Assembly (NCBI GenBank): GCA_946699065.1
Contig: CAMPDV010000886.1
Coordinates: 98,744 to 162,743 of the forward strand
DNA: 64,000 nt
Reading direction: 5' to 3'
DNA from: Loxodes magnus
Lineage: Eukaryota; Ciliophora; Karyorelictea; Loxodida; Loxodidae
The position numbers and the translations under genes are program-made. Positions 1-10,694 of the stretch are shown here, piece after piece. The notes under the pieces are model-generated. The model saw nothing but the letters and a program-made list of their open reading frames with translations, was not told the origin of the DNA and searched no databases. Each line of letters begins with the position of its first letter. The first letter of the stretch is position 1.

Positions 1-1283
1 GACGGTGAGACTATGGGACGTCAAGACAGGTACCTGTAAGACCATGAGTGGTCACACAGATTGAGTATATGCTGTGGCTATATCCAGTGATTCAGAGTTC
101 ATCGTATCGGGAAGTTTAGATAAGACGGTGAGACTATGGGACGTCAAGACAGGTACCTGTAAGACCATGAGTGGTCACACAGATTGAGTATATGCTGTGG
201 CTATATCCAGTGATTCAGAGTTCATCGTATAGGGAAGTTTAGATAAGACGGTGAGACTATGGGACGTCAAGACAGGTACCTGTAAGACCATGAGTGGTCA
301 CACTTATTCTGTATCATCTGTGAATATATCCAGTGATTCAGAGTTCATCGTATCGGGAAGTTTAGATAAGACGGTGAGACTATGGGACGTCAAGACAGGT
401 ACCTGTAAGACCATGAGTGGTCCTAAAAGTTCTTTATTATCTGTGGATATATCCAGTTATACAGAGTTCATCGTATCGGGAAGTAGAGATAAGACGGTGA
501 GACTATGGGACGTCAAGACAGGTACCTGTAAGACCATGAGTGGTCACACAGGATCTGTATTATCTGTGGATATATCCAGTGATTCAGAGTTCATCGTATC
601 GGGAAGTTGAGATAAGACGGTGAGACTATGGGACGTCAAGACAGGTACCTGTAAGACCATGAGTGGTCATAAAAGTTCTGTATTATCTGTGGATATATCC
701 AGTTATACAGAGTTCATCGTATCGGGAAGTAGAGATAAGACGGTGAGACTATGGGACGTCAAGACAGGTACCTGTAAGACCATGAGTTGTCGCACAGGTT
801 CTGTATTATCTGTGGCTATATCCAGTGATTCAGAGTTCATCGTATCGGGAAGTCATGATAAGACGGTGAGACTATGGGACGTCAAGACAGGTACCTGTAA
901 GACCATGAGTGGTCACACTAGTTAGGTATATGCTGTGGCTATATCCAGTGATTCAGAGTTCATCGTATCGGGAAGTTGAGATAAGACGGTGAGACTATGG
1001 GACGTCAAGACAGGTACCTGTAAGACCATGAGTGGTCACACAGATTGAGTATATGCTGTGGCAATATCCAGTGATTCAGAGTTCATCGTATCGGGAAGTG
1101 ATGATAAGACGGTGAGACTATGGGACGTCAAGACAGGTACCTGTAAGACCATGAGTGGTCATAAAAGTTCTGTATTATCTGTGGCTATATCCAGTGATTC
1201 AGAGTTCATCGTATCGGGAAGTTTAGATAAGACGGTGAGACTATGGGACGTCAAGACAGGTACCTGTAAGACCATGAGTTGTC

Positions 1284-1296
1284 GCACAGTTCTGTA
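1284..1296 (+). other. -1 frameshift in a CRTG-type monomer
   Basis: The usual reading CGC ACA GGT TCT loses one G, giving cgcacagttctg. The WD40 frame moves by one base here: the blade before it ends in another frame from the run that continues to 1,908. A similar deletion occurs at about 2,272 in a monomer of the same class. Confidence 0.9.
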
Positions 1297-1908
1297 TTAT
1301 CTGTGGATATATCCAGTGATTCAGAGTTCATCGTATCGGGAAGTCATGATAAGACGGTGAGACTATGGGACGTCAAGACAGGTACCTGTAAGACCATGAG
1401 TGGTCATAAAAGTTCTGTATTATCTGTGGCTATATCCAGTGATTCAGAGTTCATCGTATCGGGAAGTTTAGATAAGACGGTGAGACTATGGGACGTCAAG
1501 ACAGGTACCTGTAAGACCATGAGTGGTCACACAGGATCTGTATTATCTGTGGATATATCCAGTTATTCAGAGTTCATCGTATCGGGAAGTAGAGATAAGA
1601 CGGTGAGACTATGGGACGTCAAGACAGGTACCTGTAAGACCATGAGTGGTCATAAAAGTTCTGTATTATCTGTGGCTATATCCAGTGATTCAGAGTTCAT
1701 CGTATCGGGAAGTTTAGATAAGACGGTGAGACTATGGGACGTCAAGACAGGTACCTGTAAGACCATGAGTGGTCACAATAGTTCTGTATCATCTGTGGCT
1801 ATATCCAGTGATTCAGAGTTCATCGTATCGGGAAGTGATGATAAGACGGTGAGACTATGGGACGTCAAGACAGGTACCTGTAAGACCATGAGTGGTCACA
1901 CAGATTGA
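1291..1908 (+). pseudogene. Open WD40 segment, five blades
   Basis: Entered from the -1 frameshift, the frame stays open through an H-ending blade, then HKSS-L, HTGS-SYS-R, HKSS-L and HNSS-D blades, and closes at the TGA after HTD. HNSS (cacaatagttct) is a rare variant also seen near 2,513, 3,990 and 6,940. There is no start codon in context. It is a fragment of the array rather than a separate gene. Confidence 0.6.
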
Positions 1909-2265
1909 GTATATGCTGTGGCTATATCCAGTGATTCAGAGTTCATCGTATCGGGAAGTTGAGATAAGACGGTGAGACTATGGGACGTCAAGACAGGTAC
2001 CTGTAAGACCATGAGTGGTCATAAAAGTTCTGTATTATCTGTGGCTATATCCAGTGATTCAGAGTTCATCGTATCGGGAAGTTTAGATAAGACGGTGAGA
2101 CTATGGGACGTCAAGACAGGTACCTGTAAGACCATGAGTGGTCACACAGATTGAGTATATGCTGTGGCTATATCCAGTGATTCAGAGTTCATCGTATAGG
2201 GAAGTTTAGATAAGACGGTGAGACTATGGGACGTCAAGACAGGTACCTGTAAGACCATGAGTTGT

Positions 2266-2279
2266 CGCACAGTTTTGTA
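2266..2279 (+). other. -1 frameshift in a second CRTG-type monomer
   Basis: The monomer reads cgcacagttttgta: one G is lost as at 1,288, and there is an extra C-to-T change. The following codons also differ from the 1,288 copy (SVA then TGA, against SVD then His). The frame shifts once more and stays in the new register up to about 16,670. Confidence 0.9.
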
Positions 2280-2645
2280 TTATCTGTGGCTATATCCAGT
2301 GATTCAGAGTTCATCGTATCGGGAAGTTGAGATAAGACGGTGAGACTATGGGACGTCAAGACAGGTACCTGTAAGACCATGAGTGGTCATAAAAGTTCTG
2401 TATTATCTGTGGCTATATCCAGTGATTCAGAGTTCATCGTATCGGGAAGTTTAGATAAGACGGTGAGACTATGGGACGTCAAGACAGGTACCTGTAAGAC
2501 CATGAGTGGTCACAATAGTTCTGTATCATCTGTGGCTATATCCAGTGATTCAGAGTTCATCGTATCGGGAAGTGATGATAAGACGGTGAGACTATGGGAC
2601 GTCAAGACAGGTACCTGTAAGACCATGAGTGGTCACACAGATTGA

Positions 2646-2765
<120 letters not shown>

Positions 2766-3446
2766 TGAGTATATGCTGTGGCTATATCCAGTGATTCAGA
2801 GTTCATCGTATCGGGAAGTTGAGATAAGACGGTGAGACTATGGGACGTCAAGACAGGTACCTGTAAGACCATGAGTTGTCACACAGATTGAGTATATGCT
2901 GTGGCTATATCCAGTGATTCAGAGTTCATCGTATCGGGAAGTTGAGATAAGACGGTGAGACTATGGGACGTCAAGACAGGTACCTGTAAGACCATGAGTT
3001 GTCACACAGATTGAGTATATGCTGTGGCTATATCCAGTGATTCAGAGTTCATCGTATCGGGAAGTTTAGATAAGACGGTGAGACTATGGGACGTCAAGAC
3101 AGGTACCTGTAAGACCATGAGTGGTCATAAAAGTTCTGTATTATCTGTGGCTATATCCAGTGATTCAGAGTTCATCGTATCGGGAAGTTTAGATAAGACG
3201 GTGAGACTATGGGACGTCAAGACAGGTACCTGTAAGACCATGAGTGGTCACACAGATTGAGTATATGCTGTGGCTATATCCAGTGATTCAGAGTTCATCG
3301 TATCGGGAAGTTGAGATAAGACGGTGAGACTATGGGACGTCAAGACAGGTACCTGTAAGACCATGAGTGGTCACACAGATTGAGTATATGCTGTGGCTAT
3401 ATCCAGTGATTCAGAGTTCATCGTATCGGGAAGTTGAGATAAGACG

Positions 3447-3875
3447 GTGAGACTATGGGACGTCAAGACAGGTACCTGTAAGACCATGAGTGGTCATAAA
3501 AGTTCTGTATTATCTGTGGCTATATCCAGTGATTCAGAGTTCATCGTATCGGGAAGTTTAGATAAGACGGTGAGACTATGGGACGTCAAGACAGGTACCT
3601 GTAAGATCATGAGTGGTCACACTAGTTGTGTATCATCTGTGGCTATATCCAGTGATTCAGAGTTCATCGTATCGGGAAGTGGAGATAAGACGGCGAGACT
3701 ATGGGACGTCAAAACAGGTACCTGTAAGACCATGAGTGGTCACACTAGTTGTGTATTATCTGTGGCTATATCCAGTGATTCAGAGTTCATCGTATCGGGA
3801 AGTAGAGATAAGACGGTGAGACTATGGGACGTCAAGACAGGTACCTGTAAGACCATGAGTGGTCACACAGATTGA
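3447..3875 (+). pseudogene. Open WD40 segment with the DKTARLWD variant
   Basis: About three and a half blades run HKSS-L, HTSC-G, HTSC-R and HTD before TGA. The third blade begins DKTARLWD (Val4 to Ala), a rare change in the otherwise fixed block. Copies of this blade recur near 6,646, 15,254 and 20,639 with the same neighbours. This marks a shared multi-monomer module. Confidence 0.6.
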
Positions 3876-4184
3876 GTATATGCTGTGGCTATATCCAGTG
3901 ATTCAGAGTTCATCGTATCGGGAAGTTTAGATAAGACGGTGAGACTATGGGACGTCAAGACAGGTACCTGTAAGACCATGAGTGGTCACAATAGTTCTGT
4001 ATCATCTGTGGCTATATCCAGTGATTCAGAGTTCATCGTATCGGGAAGTGATGATAAGACGGTGAGACTATGGGACGTCAAGACAGGTACCTGTAAGACC
4101 ATGAGTGGTCACACAGATTGAGTATATGCTGTGGCTATATCCAGTGATTCAGAGTTCATCGTATAGGGAAGTTTAGATAAGACG

Positions 4185-4913
4185 GTGAGACTATGGGACG
4201 TCAAGACAGGTACCTGTAAGACCATGAGTGGTCACACTTATTCTGTATCATCTGTGAATATATCCAGTGATTCAGAGTTCATCGTATCGGGAAGTTTAGA
4301 TAAGACGGTGAGACTATGGGACGTCAAGACAGGTACCTGTAAGACCATGAGTGGTCATAAAAGTTCTGTATTATCTGTGGATATATCCAGTTATACAGAG
4401 TTCATCGTATCGGGAAGTAGAGATAAGACGGTGAGACTATGGGACGTCAAGACAGGTACCTGTAAGACCATGAGTGGTCACACAGGATCTGTATTATCTG
4501 TGGATATATCCAGTGATTCAGAGTTCATCGTATCGGGAAGTAGAGATAAGACGGTGAGACTATGGGACGTCAAGACAGGTACCTGTAAGACCATGAGTTG
4601 TCGCACAGGTTCTGTATTATCTGTGGCTATATCCAGTGATTCAGAGTTCATCGTATCGGGAAGTCATGATAAGACGGTGAGACTATGGGACGTCAAGACA
4701 GGTACCTGTAAGACCATGAGTGGTCATAAAAGTTCTGTATTATCTGTGGCTATATCCAGTGATTCAGAGTTCATCGTATCGGGAAGTTTAGATAAGACGG
4801 TGAGACTATGGGACGTCAAGACAGGTACCTGTAAGACCATGAGTTGTCGCACAGGTTCTGTATTATCTGTGGCTATATCCAGTGATTCAGAGTTCATCGT
4901 ATCGGGAAGTTGA
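4185..4913 (+). pseudogene. Open WD40 segment, six blades
   Basis: Blades in order are HTYS-SVN-L, HKSS-SYT-R, HTGS-R, CRTG-H, HKSS-L and CRTG, closing at TGA in the residue-41 position. Upstream the frame is closed by TAG in IV-TAG-GS (4,164-4,166). The protein is identical to that of 7,137-7,865. Six blades are one short of a standard seven-blade propeller. Confidence 0.6.
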
Positions 4914-4922
4914 GATAAGACG

Positions 4923-5843
4923 GTGAGACTATGGGACGTCAAGACAGGTACCTGTAAGACCATGAGTGGTCATAAAAGTTCTGTATCATCTGTGGCTATA
5001 TCCAGTTATTCAGAGTTCATCGTATCGGGAAGTAGAAATTATACGGTGAGACTATGGGACGTCAAGACAGGTACCTGTAAGACCATGAGTGGTCATAAAA
5101 GTTCTGTATTATCTGTGGCTATATCCAGTGATTCAGAGTTCATCGTATCGGGAAGTAGAGATAAAACGGTGAGACTATGGGACGTCAAGACAGGTACCTG
5201 TAAGACCATGAGTTGTCGCACAGGTTCTGTATTATCTGTGGCTATATCCAGTGATTCAGAGTTCATCGTATCGGGAAGTCATGATAAGACGGTGAGACTA
5301 TGGGACGTCAAGACAGGTACCTGTAAGACCATGAGTGGTCACACTTATTCTGTATTATCTGTGAATATATCCAGTGATTCAGAGTTCATCGTATCGGGAA
5401 GTAGAGATAAGACGGTGAGACTATGGGACGTCAAGACAGGTACCTGTAAGACCATGAGTGGTCACACTAGTTGTGTATCATCTGTGGCTATATCCAGTGA
5501 TTCAGAGTTCATCGTATCGGGAAGTTTAGATAAAACGGTGAGACTATGGGACGTCAAAACAGGTACCTGTAAGACCATGAGTGGTCACACTAGTTCTGTA
5601 TCATCTGTGGCTATATCCAGTGATTCAGAGTTCATCGTATCGGGAAGTCATGATAAGACGGTGAGACTATGGGACGTCAAAACAGGTACCTGTAAGACCA
5701 TGAGTGGTCATAAAAGTTCTGTAATATCTGTGGCTATATCCAGTGATTCAGAGTTCATCGTATCGGGAAGTGATGATAAGACGGTGAGACTATGGGACGT
5801 CATGACAGGTACCTGTAAGACCATGAGTGGTCACACAGATTGA
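4923..5843 (+). CDS. Longest open WD40 segment of the left half, seven blades
   Basis: The segment encodes 306 residues, or seven complete blades, closing at TGA after HTD. Blade variants in order are HKSS-SYS, HKSS, CRTG-H, HTYS-SVN-R, HTSC-L, HTSS-H and HKSS-SVIS-D. The second blade starts RNYT instead of RDKT, replacing tetrad residue Asp1 with Asn. The last blade has VMTG for VKTG. Seven blades could close a propeller, but the only start is an internal GTG and a TGA lies directly upstream. It is probably an open stretch of the array, not an independent gene. Confidence 0.3.
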   Translation: MRLWDVKTGTCKTMSGHKSSVSSVAISSYSEFIVSGSRNYTVRLWDVKTGTCKTMSGHKSSVLSVAISSDSEFIVSGSRDKTVRLWDVKTGTCKTMSCRTGSVLSVAISSDSEFIVSGSHDKTVRLWDVKTGTCKTMSGHTYSVLSVNISSDSEFIVSGSRDKTVRLWDVKTGTCKTMSGHTSCVSSVAISSDSEFIVSGSLDKTVRLWDVKTGTCKTMSGHTSSVSSVAISSDSEFIVSGSHDKTVRLWDVKTGTCKTMSGHKSSVISVAISSDSEFIVSGSDDKTVRLWDVMTGTCKTMSGHTD

Positions 5844-7136
5844 GTATATGCTGTGGCTATATCCAGTGATTCAGAGTTCATCGTATCGGGAAGTTGAGAT
5901 AAGACGGTGAGACTATGGGACGTCAAGACAGGTACCTGTAAGACCATGAGTGGTCATAAAAGTTCTGTATTATCTGTGGCTATATCCAGTGATTCAGAGT
6001 TCATCGTATCGGGAAGTTGAGATAAGACGGTGAGACTATGGGACGTCAAGACAGGTACCTGTAAGACCATGAGTGGTCACACTAGTTAGGTATATGCTGT
6101 GGCTATATCCAGTGATTCAGAGTTCATCGTATCGGGAAGTTGAGATAAGACGGTGAGACTATGGGACGTCAAGACAGGTACCTGTAAGACCATGAGTGGT
6201 CACACAGATTGAGTATATGCTGTGGCTATATCCAGTGATTCAGAGTTCATCGTATCGGGAAGTTGAGATAAGACGGTGAGACTATGGGACGTCAAGACAG
6301 GTACCTGTAAGACCATGAGTGGTCACACAGATTGAGTATATGCTGTGGCTATATCCAGTGATTCAGAGTTCATCGTATCGGGAAGTTGAGATAAGACGGT
6401 GAGACTATGGGACGTCAAGACAGGTACCTGTAAGACCATGAGTGGTCATAAAAGTTCTGTATTATCTGTGGCTATATCCAGTGATTCAGAGTTCATCGTA
6501 TCGGGAAGTTTAGATAAGACGGTGAGACTATGGGACGTCAAGACAGGTACCTGTAAGATCATGAGTGGTCACACTAGTTGTGTATCATCTGTGGCTATAT
6601 CCAGTGATTCAGAGTTCATCGTATCGGGAAGTGGAGATAAGACGGCGAGACTATGGGACGTCAAAACAGGTACCTGTAAGACCATGAGTGGTCACACTAG
6701 TTGTGTATTATCTGTGGCTATATCCAGTGATTCAGAGTTCATCGTATAGGGAAGTTTAGATAAGACGGTGAGACTATGGGACGTCAAGACAGGTACCTGT
6801 AAGACCATGAGTGGTCACACTTATTCTGTATCATCTGTGAATATATCCAGTGATTCAGAGTTCATCGTATCGGGAAGTTTAGATAAGACGGTGAGACTAT
6901 GGGACGTCAAGACAGGTACCTGTAAGACCATGAGTGGTCACAATAGTTCTGTATCATCTGTGGCTATATCCAGTGATTCAGAGTTCATCGTATCGGGAAG
7001 TGATGATAAGACGGTGAGACTATGGGACGTCAAGACAGGTACCTGTAAGACCATGAGTGGTCACACAGATTGAGTATATGCTGTGGCTATATCCAGTGAT
7101 TCAGAGTTCATCGTATAGGGAAGTTTAGATAAGACG

Positions 7137-7865
7137 GTGAGACTATGGGACGTCAAGACAGGTACCTGTAAGACCATGAGTGGTCACACTTATTCTGTAT
7201 CATCTGTGAATATATCCAGTGATTCAGAGTTCATCGTATCGGGAAGTTTAGATAAGACGGTGAGACTATGGGACGTCAAGACAGGTACCTGTAAGACCAT
7301 GAGTGGTCATAAAAGTTCTGTATTATCTGTGGATATATCCAGTTATACAGAGTTCATCGTATCGGGAAGTAGAGATAAGACGGTGAGACTATGGGACGTC
7401 AAGACAGGTACCTGTAAGACCATGAGTGGTCACACAGGATCTGTATTATCTGTGGATATATCCAGTGATTCAGAGTTCATCGTATCGGGAAGTAGAGATA
7501 AGACGGTGAGACTATGGGACGTCAAGACAGGTACCTGTAAGACCATGAGTTGTCGCACAGGTTCTGTATTATCTGTGGCTATATCCAGTGATTCAGAGTT
7601 CATCGTATCGGGAAGTCATGATAAGACGGTGAGACTATGGGACGTCAAGACAGGTACCTGTAAGACCATGAGTGGTCATAAAAGTTCTGTATTATCTGTG
7701 GCTATATCCAGTGATTCAGAGTTCATCGTATCGGGAAGTTTAGATAAGACGGTGAGACTATGGGACGTCAAGACAGGTACCTGTAAGACCATGAGTTGTC
7801 GCACAGGTTCTGTATTATCTGTGGCTATATCCAGTGATTCAGAGTTCATCGTATCGGGAAGTTGA
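7137..7865 (+). pseudogene. Open WD40 segment, six blades, duplicate of 4,185-4,913
   Basis: The translated product is identical to that of the segment 2,952 bp upstream. It is bounded on the left by TAG in IV-TAG-GS at 7,116-7,118 and on the right by TGA at residue 41. Identity at this distance fits a recent multi-monomer duplication. Confidence 0.6.
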
Positions 7866-8189
7866 GATAAGACGGTGAGACTATGGGACGTCAAGACAGG
7901 TACCTGTAAGACCATGAGTGGTCATAAAAGTTCTGTATCATCTGTGGCTATATCCAGTTATTCAGAGTTCATCGTATCGGGAAGTAGAAATTATACGGTG
8001 AGACTATGGGACGTCAAGACAGGTACCTGTAAGACCATGAGTGGTCATAAAAGTTCTGTATTATCTGTGGCTATATCCAGTGATTCAGAGTTCATCGTAT
8101 CGGGAAGTAGAGATAAAACGGTGAGACTATGGGACGTCAAGACAGGTACCTGTAAGACCATGAGTGGTCACACAGATTGAGTATATGCT

Positions 8190-8672
8190 GTGGCTATATC
8201 CAGTGATTCAGAGTTCATCGTATCGGGAAGTAGAGATAAGACGGTGAGACTATGGGACGTCAAGACAGGTACCTGTAAGACCATGAGTGGTCACACTAGT
8301 TGTGTATCATCTGTGGCTATATCCAGTGATTCAGAGTTCATCGTATCGGGAAGTTTAGATAAAACGGTGAGACTATGGGACGTCAAAACAGGTACCTGTA
8401 AGACCATGAGTGGTCACACTAGTTCTGTATCATCTGTGGCTATATCCAGTGATTCAGAGTTCATCGTATCGGGAAGTCATGATAAGACGGTGAGACTATG
8501 GGACGTCAAAACAGGTACCTGTAAGACCATGAGTGGTCATAAAAGTTCTGTAATATCTGTGGCTATATCCAGTGATTCAGAGTTCATCGTATCGGGAAGT
8601 GATGATAAGACGGTGAGACTATGGGACGTCATGACAGGTACCTGTAAGACCATGAGTGGTCACACAGATTGA
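8190..8672 (+). pseudogene. Open WD40 segment, about four blades
   Basis: Following HTD-TGA-VYAVA, the frame reads R, HTSC-L, HTSS-H and HKSS-SVIS-D blades with the VMTG change before the next HTD-TGA. It is the same module as 5,462-5,843. Here the two monomers CRTG-H and HTYS-SVN-R that precede it in the older copy are replaced by one HTD-TGA monomer. Confidence 0.6.
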
Positions 8673-10211
8673 GTATATGCTGTGGCTATATCCAGTGATT
8701 CAGAGTTCATCGTATCGGGAAGTTGAGATAAGACGGTGAGACTATGGGACGTCAAGACAGGTACCTGTAAGACCATGAGTGGTCATAAAAGTTCTGTATT
8801 ATCTGTGGCTATATCCAGTGATTCAGAGTTCATCGTATCGGGAAGTTGAGATAAGACGGTGAGACTATGGGACGTCAAGACAGGTACCTGTAAGACCATG
8901 AGTGGTCACACTAGTTAGGTATATGCTGTGGCTATATCCAGTGATTCAGAGTTCATCGTATCGGGAAGTTGAGATAAGACGGTGAGACTATGGGACGTCA
9001 AGACAGGTACCTGTAAGACCATGAGTGGTCACACAGATTGAGTATATGCTGTGGCTATATCCAGTGATTCAGAGTTCATCGTATCGGGAAGTTTAGATAA
9101 GACGGTGAGACTATGGGACGTCAAGACAGGTACCTGTAAGACCATGAGTGGTCACACTTATTCTGTATCATCTGTGGCTATATCCAGTGATTCAGAGTTC
9201 ATCGTATCGGGAAGTTGAGATAAGACGGTGAGACTATGGGACGTCAAGACAGGTACCTGTAAGACCATGAGTGGTCACACAGATTGAGTATATGCTGTGG
9301 CTATATCCAGTGATTCAGAGTTCATCGTATCGGGAAGTTGAGATAAGACGGTGAGACTATGGGACGTCAAGACAGGTACCTGTAAGACCATGAGTGGTCA
9401 TAAAAGTTCTGTATTATCTGTGGCTATATCCAGTGATTCAGAGTTCATCGTATCGGGAAGTTGAGATAAGACGGTGAGACTATGGGACGTCAAGACAGGT
9501 ACCTGTAAGACCATGAGTGGTCACACTAGTTAGGTATATGCTGTGGCTATATCCAGTTATACAGAGTTCATCGTATCGGGAAGTTGAGATAAGACGGTGA
9601 GACTATGGGACGTCAAGACAGGTACCTGTAAGACCATGAGTGGTCATAAAAGTTCTGTATTATCTGTGGCTATATCCAGTGATTCAGAGTTCATCGTATC
9701 GGGAAGTTGAGATAAGACGGTGAGACTATGGGACGTCAAGACAGGTACCTGTAAGATCATGAGTGGTCACACTAGTTAGGTATATGCTGTGGCTATATCC
9801 AGTGATTCAGAGTTCATCGTATCGGGAAGTTGAGATAAGACGGTGAGACTATGGGACGTCAAGACAGGTACCTGTAAGATCATGAGTGGTCACACTAGTT
9901 AGGTATATGCTGTGGCTATATCCAGTGATTCAGAGTTCATCGTATCGGGAAGTTGAGATAAGACGGTGAGACTATGGGACGTCAAGACAGGTACCTGTAA
10001 GACCATGAGTGGTCACGCTTATTCTGTATTATCTGTGAATATATCCAGTGATTCAGAGTTCATCGTATCGGGAAGTTGAGATAAGACGGTGAGACTATGG
10101 GACGTCAAGACAGGTACCTGTAAGACCATGAGTGGTCATAAAAGTTCTGTATTATCTGTGGCTATATCCAGTGATTCAGAGTTCATCGTATCGGGAAGTT
10201 GAGATAAGACG
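8673..10211 (+). repeat. Stop-dense stretch of the array
   Basis: Almost every monomer carries TGA at residue 41, TGA after HTD or TAG after HTS, so no open run reaches 60 codons. Monomer length and DNA identity are as good as in the open stretches. The stops therefore have not led to faster decay of the units that carry them. Confidence 0.85.
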
Positions 10212-10694
10212 GTGAGACTATGGGACGTCAAGACAGGTACCTGTAAGACCATGAGTGGTCACACAGGATCTGTATTATCTGTGGATATATCCAGTTATTC
10301 AGAGTTCATCGTATCGGGAAGTAGAGATAAGACGGTGAGACTATGGGACGTCAAGACAGGTACCTGTAAGACCATGAGTTGTCGCACAGGTTCTGTATTA
10401 TCTGTGGCTATATCCAGTGATTCAGAGTTCATCGTATCGGGAAGTCATGATAAGACGGTGAGACTATGGGACGTCAAGACAGGTACCTGTAAGACCATGA
10501 GTGGTCATAAAAGTTCTGTATTATCTGTGGCTATATCCAGTGATTCAGAGTTCATCGTATCGGGAAGTTTAGATAAGACGGTGAGACTATGGGACGTCAA
10601 GACAGGTACCTGTAAGACCATGAGTTGTCGCACAGGTTCTGTATTATCTGTGGCTATATCCAGTGATTCAGAGTTCATCGTATCGGGAAGTTGA
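10212..10694 (+). pseudogene. Open WD40 segment, four blades
   Basis: Blades are HTGS-SYS-R, CRTG-H, HKSS-L and CRTG, closing at TGA in residue 41. It matches the end of the 7,137-7,865 segment at a distance of 2,829 bp, with SYS in place of SDS in the first blade. Confidence 0.6.

Larger units (their letters stand above)
3240..5210 (+). repeat. Higher-order repeat copy 1, offset 2,952 bp (24 monomers)
   Basis: The order of monomer variants here recurs 2,952 bp downstream (about 6,192-8,162). Shared rare markers include HTSC monomers, the DKTARLWD blade (GCG for GTG at about 3,694 and 6,646), HNSS monomers and an RNYT blade (5,034 and 7,986). The six-blade run 4,185-4,913 equals 7,137-7,865 in protein. 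Within the alignment about two monomers differ in type although the monomer number is unchanged. Confidence 0.85.
7430..10258 (+). repeat. Higher-order repeat unit A, 23 monomers (2,829 bp)
   Basis: The monomer order is repeated directly downstream at 10,259-13,087. Markers in the same relative place include RNYT (7,986 and 10,815), a GTCATGACA codon change in VMTG (about 8,630 and 11,460), an HTS-TAG monomer carrying SYT (9,555 and 12,384), paired aagatc codons and an HAYS monomer (10,015 and 12,844). Few differences were seen between copies; one is SYS against SDS in the HTGS monomer at the left edge. Confidence 0.9.

Noticed and set aside
251-610. GTG-initiated open runs as individual genes
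   Set aside because: The GTG is the Val codon of TVRLWD or SVAIS, present in every monomer. Runs simply begin after an upstream stop. No ribosome-binding or start context differs from the other monomers.
4724-4963. Open frames on the minus strand of about 79 codons (also at 7,676, 10,505, 13,211, 25,853, 27,576, 52,902)
   Set aside because: They are antisense shadows of the WD40 monomer. They stay open past the monomer junction only because CRTG monomers lack the antisense stop created by HKSS and HTGS monomers. No separate coding signal is present.
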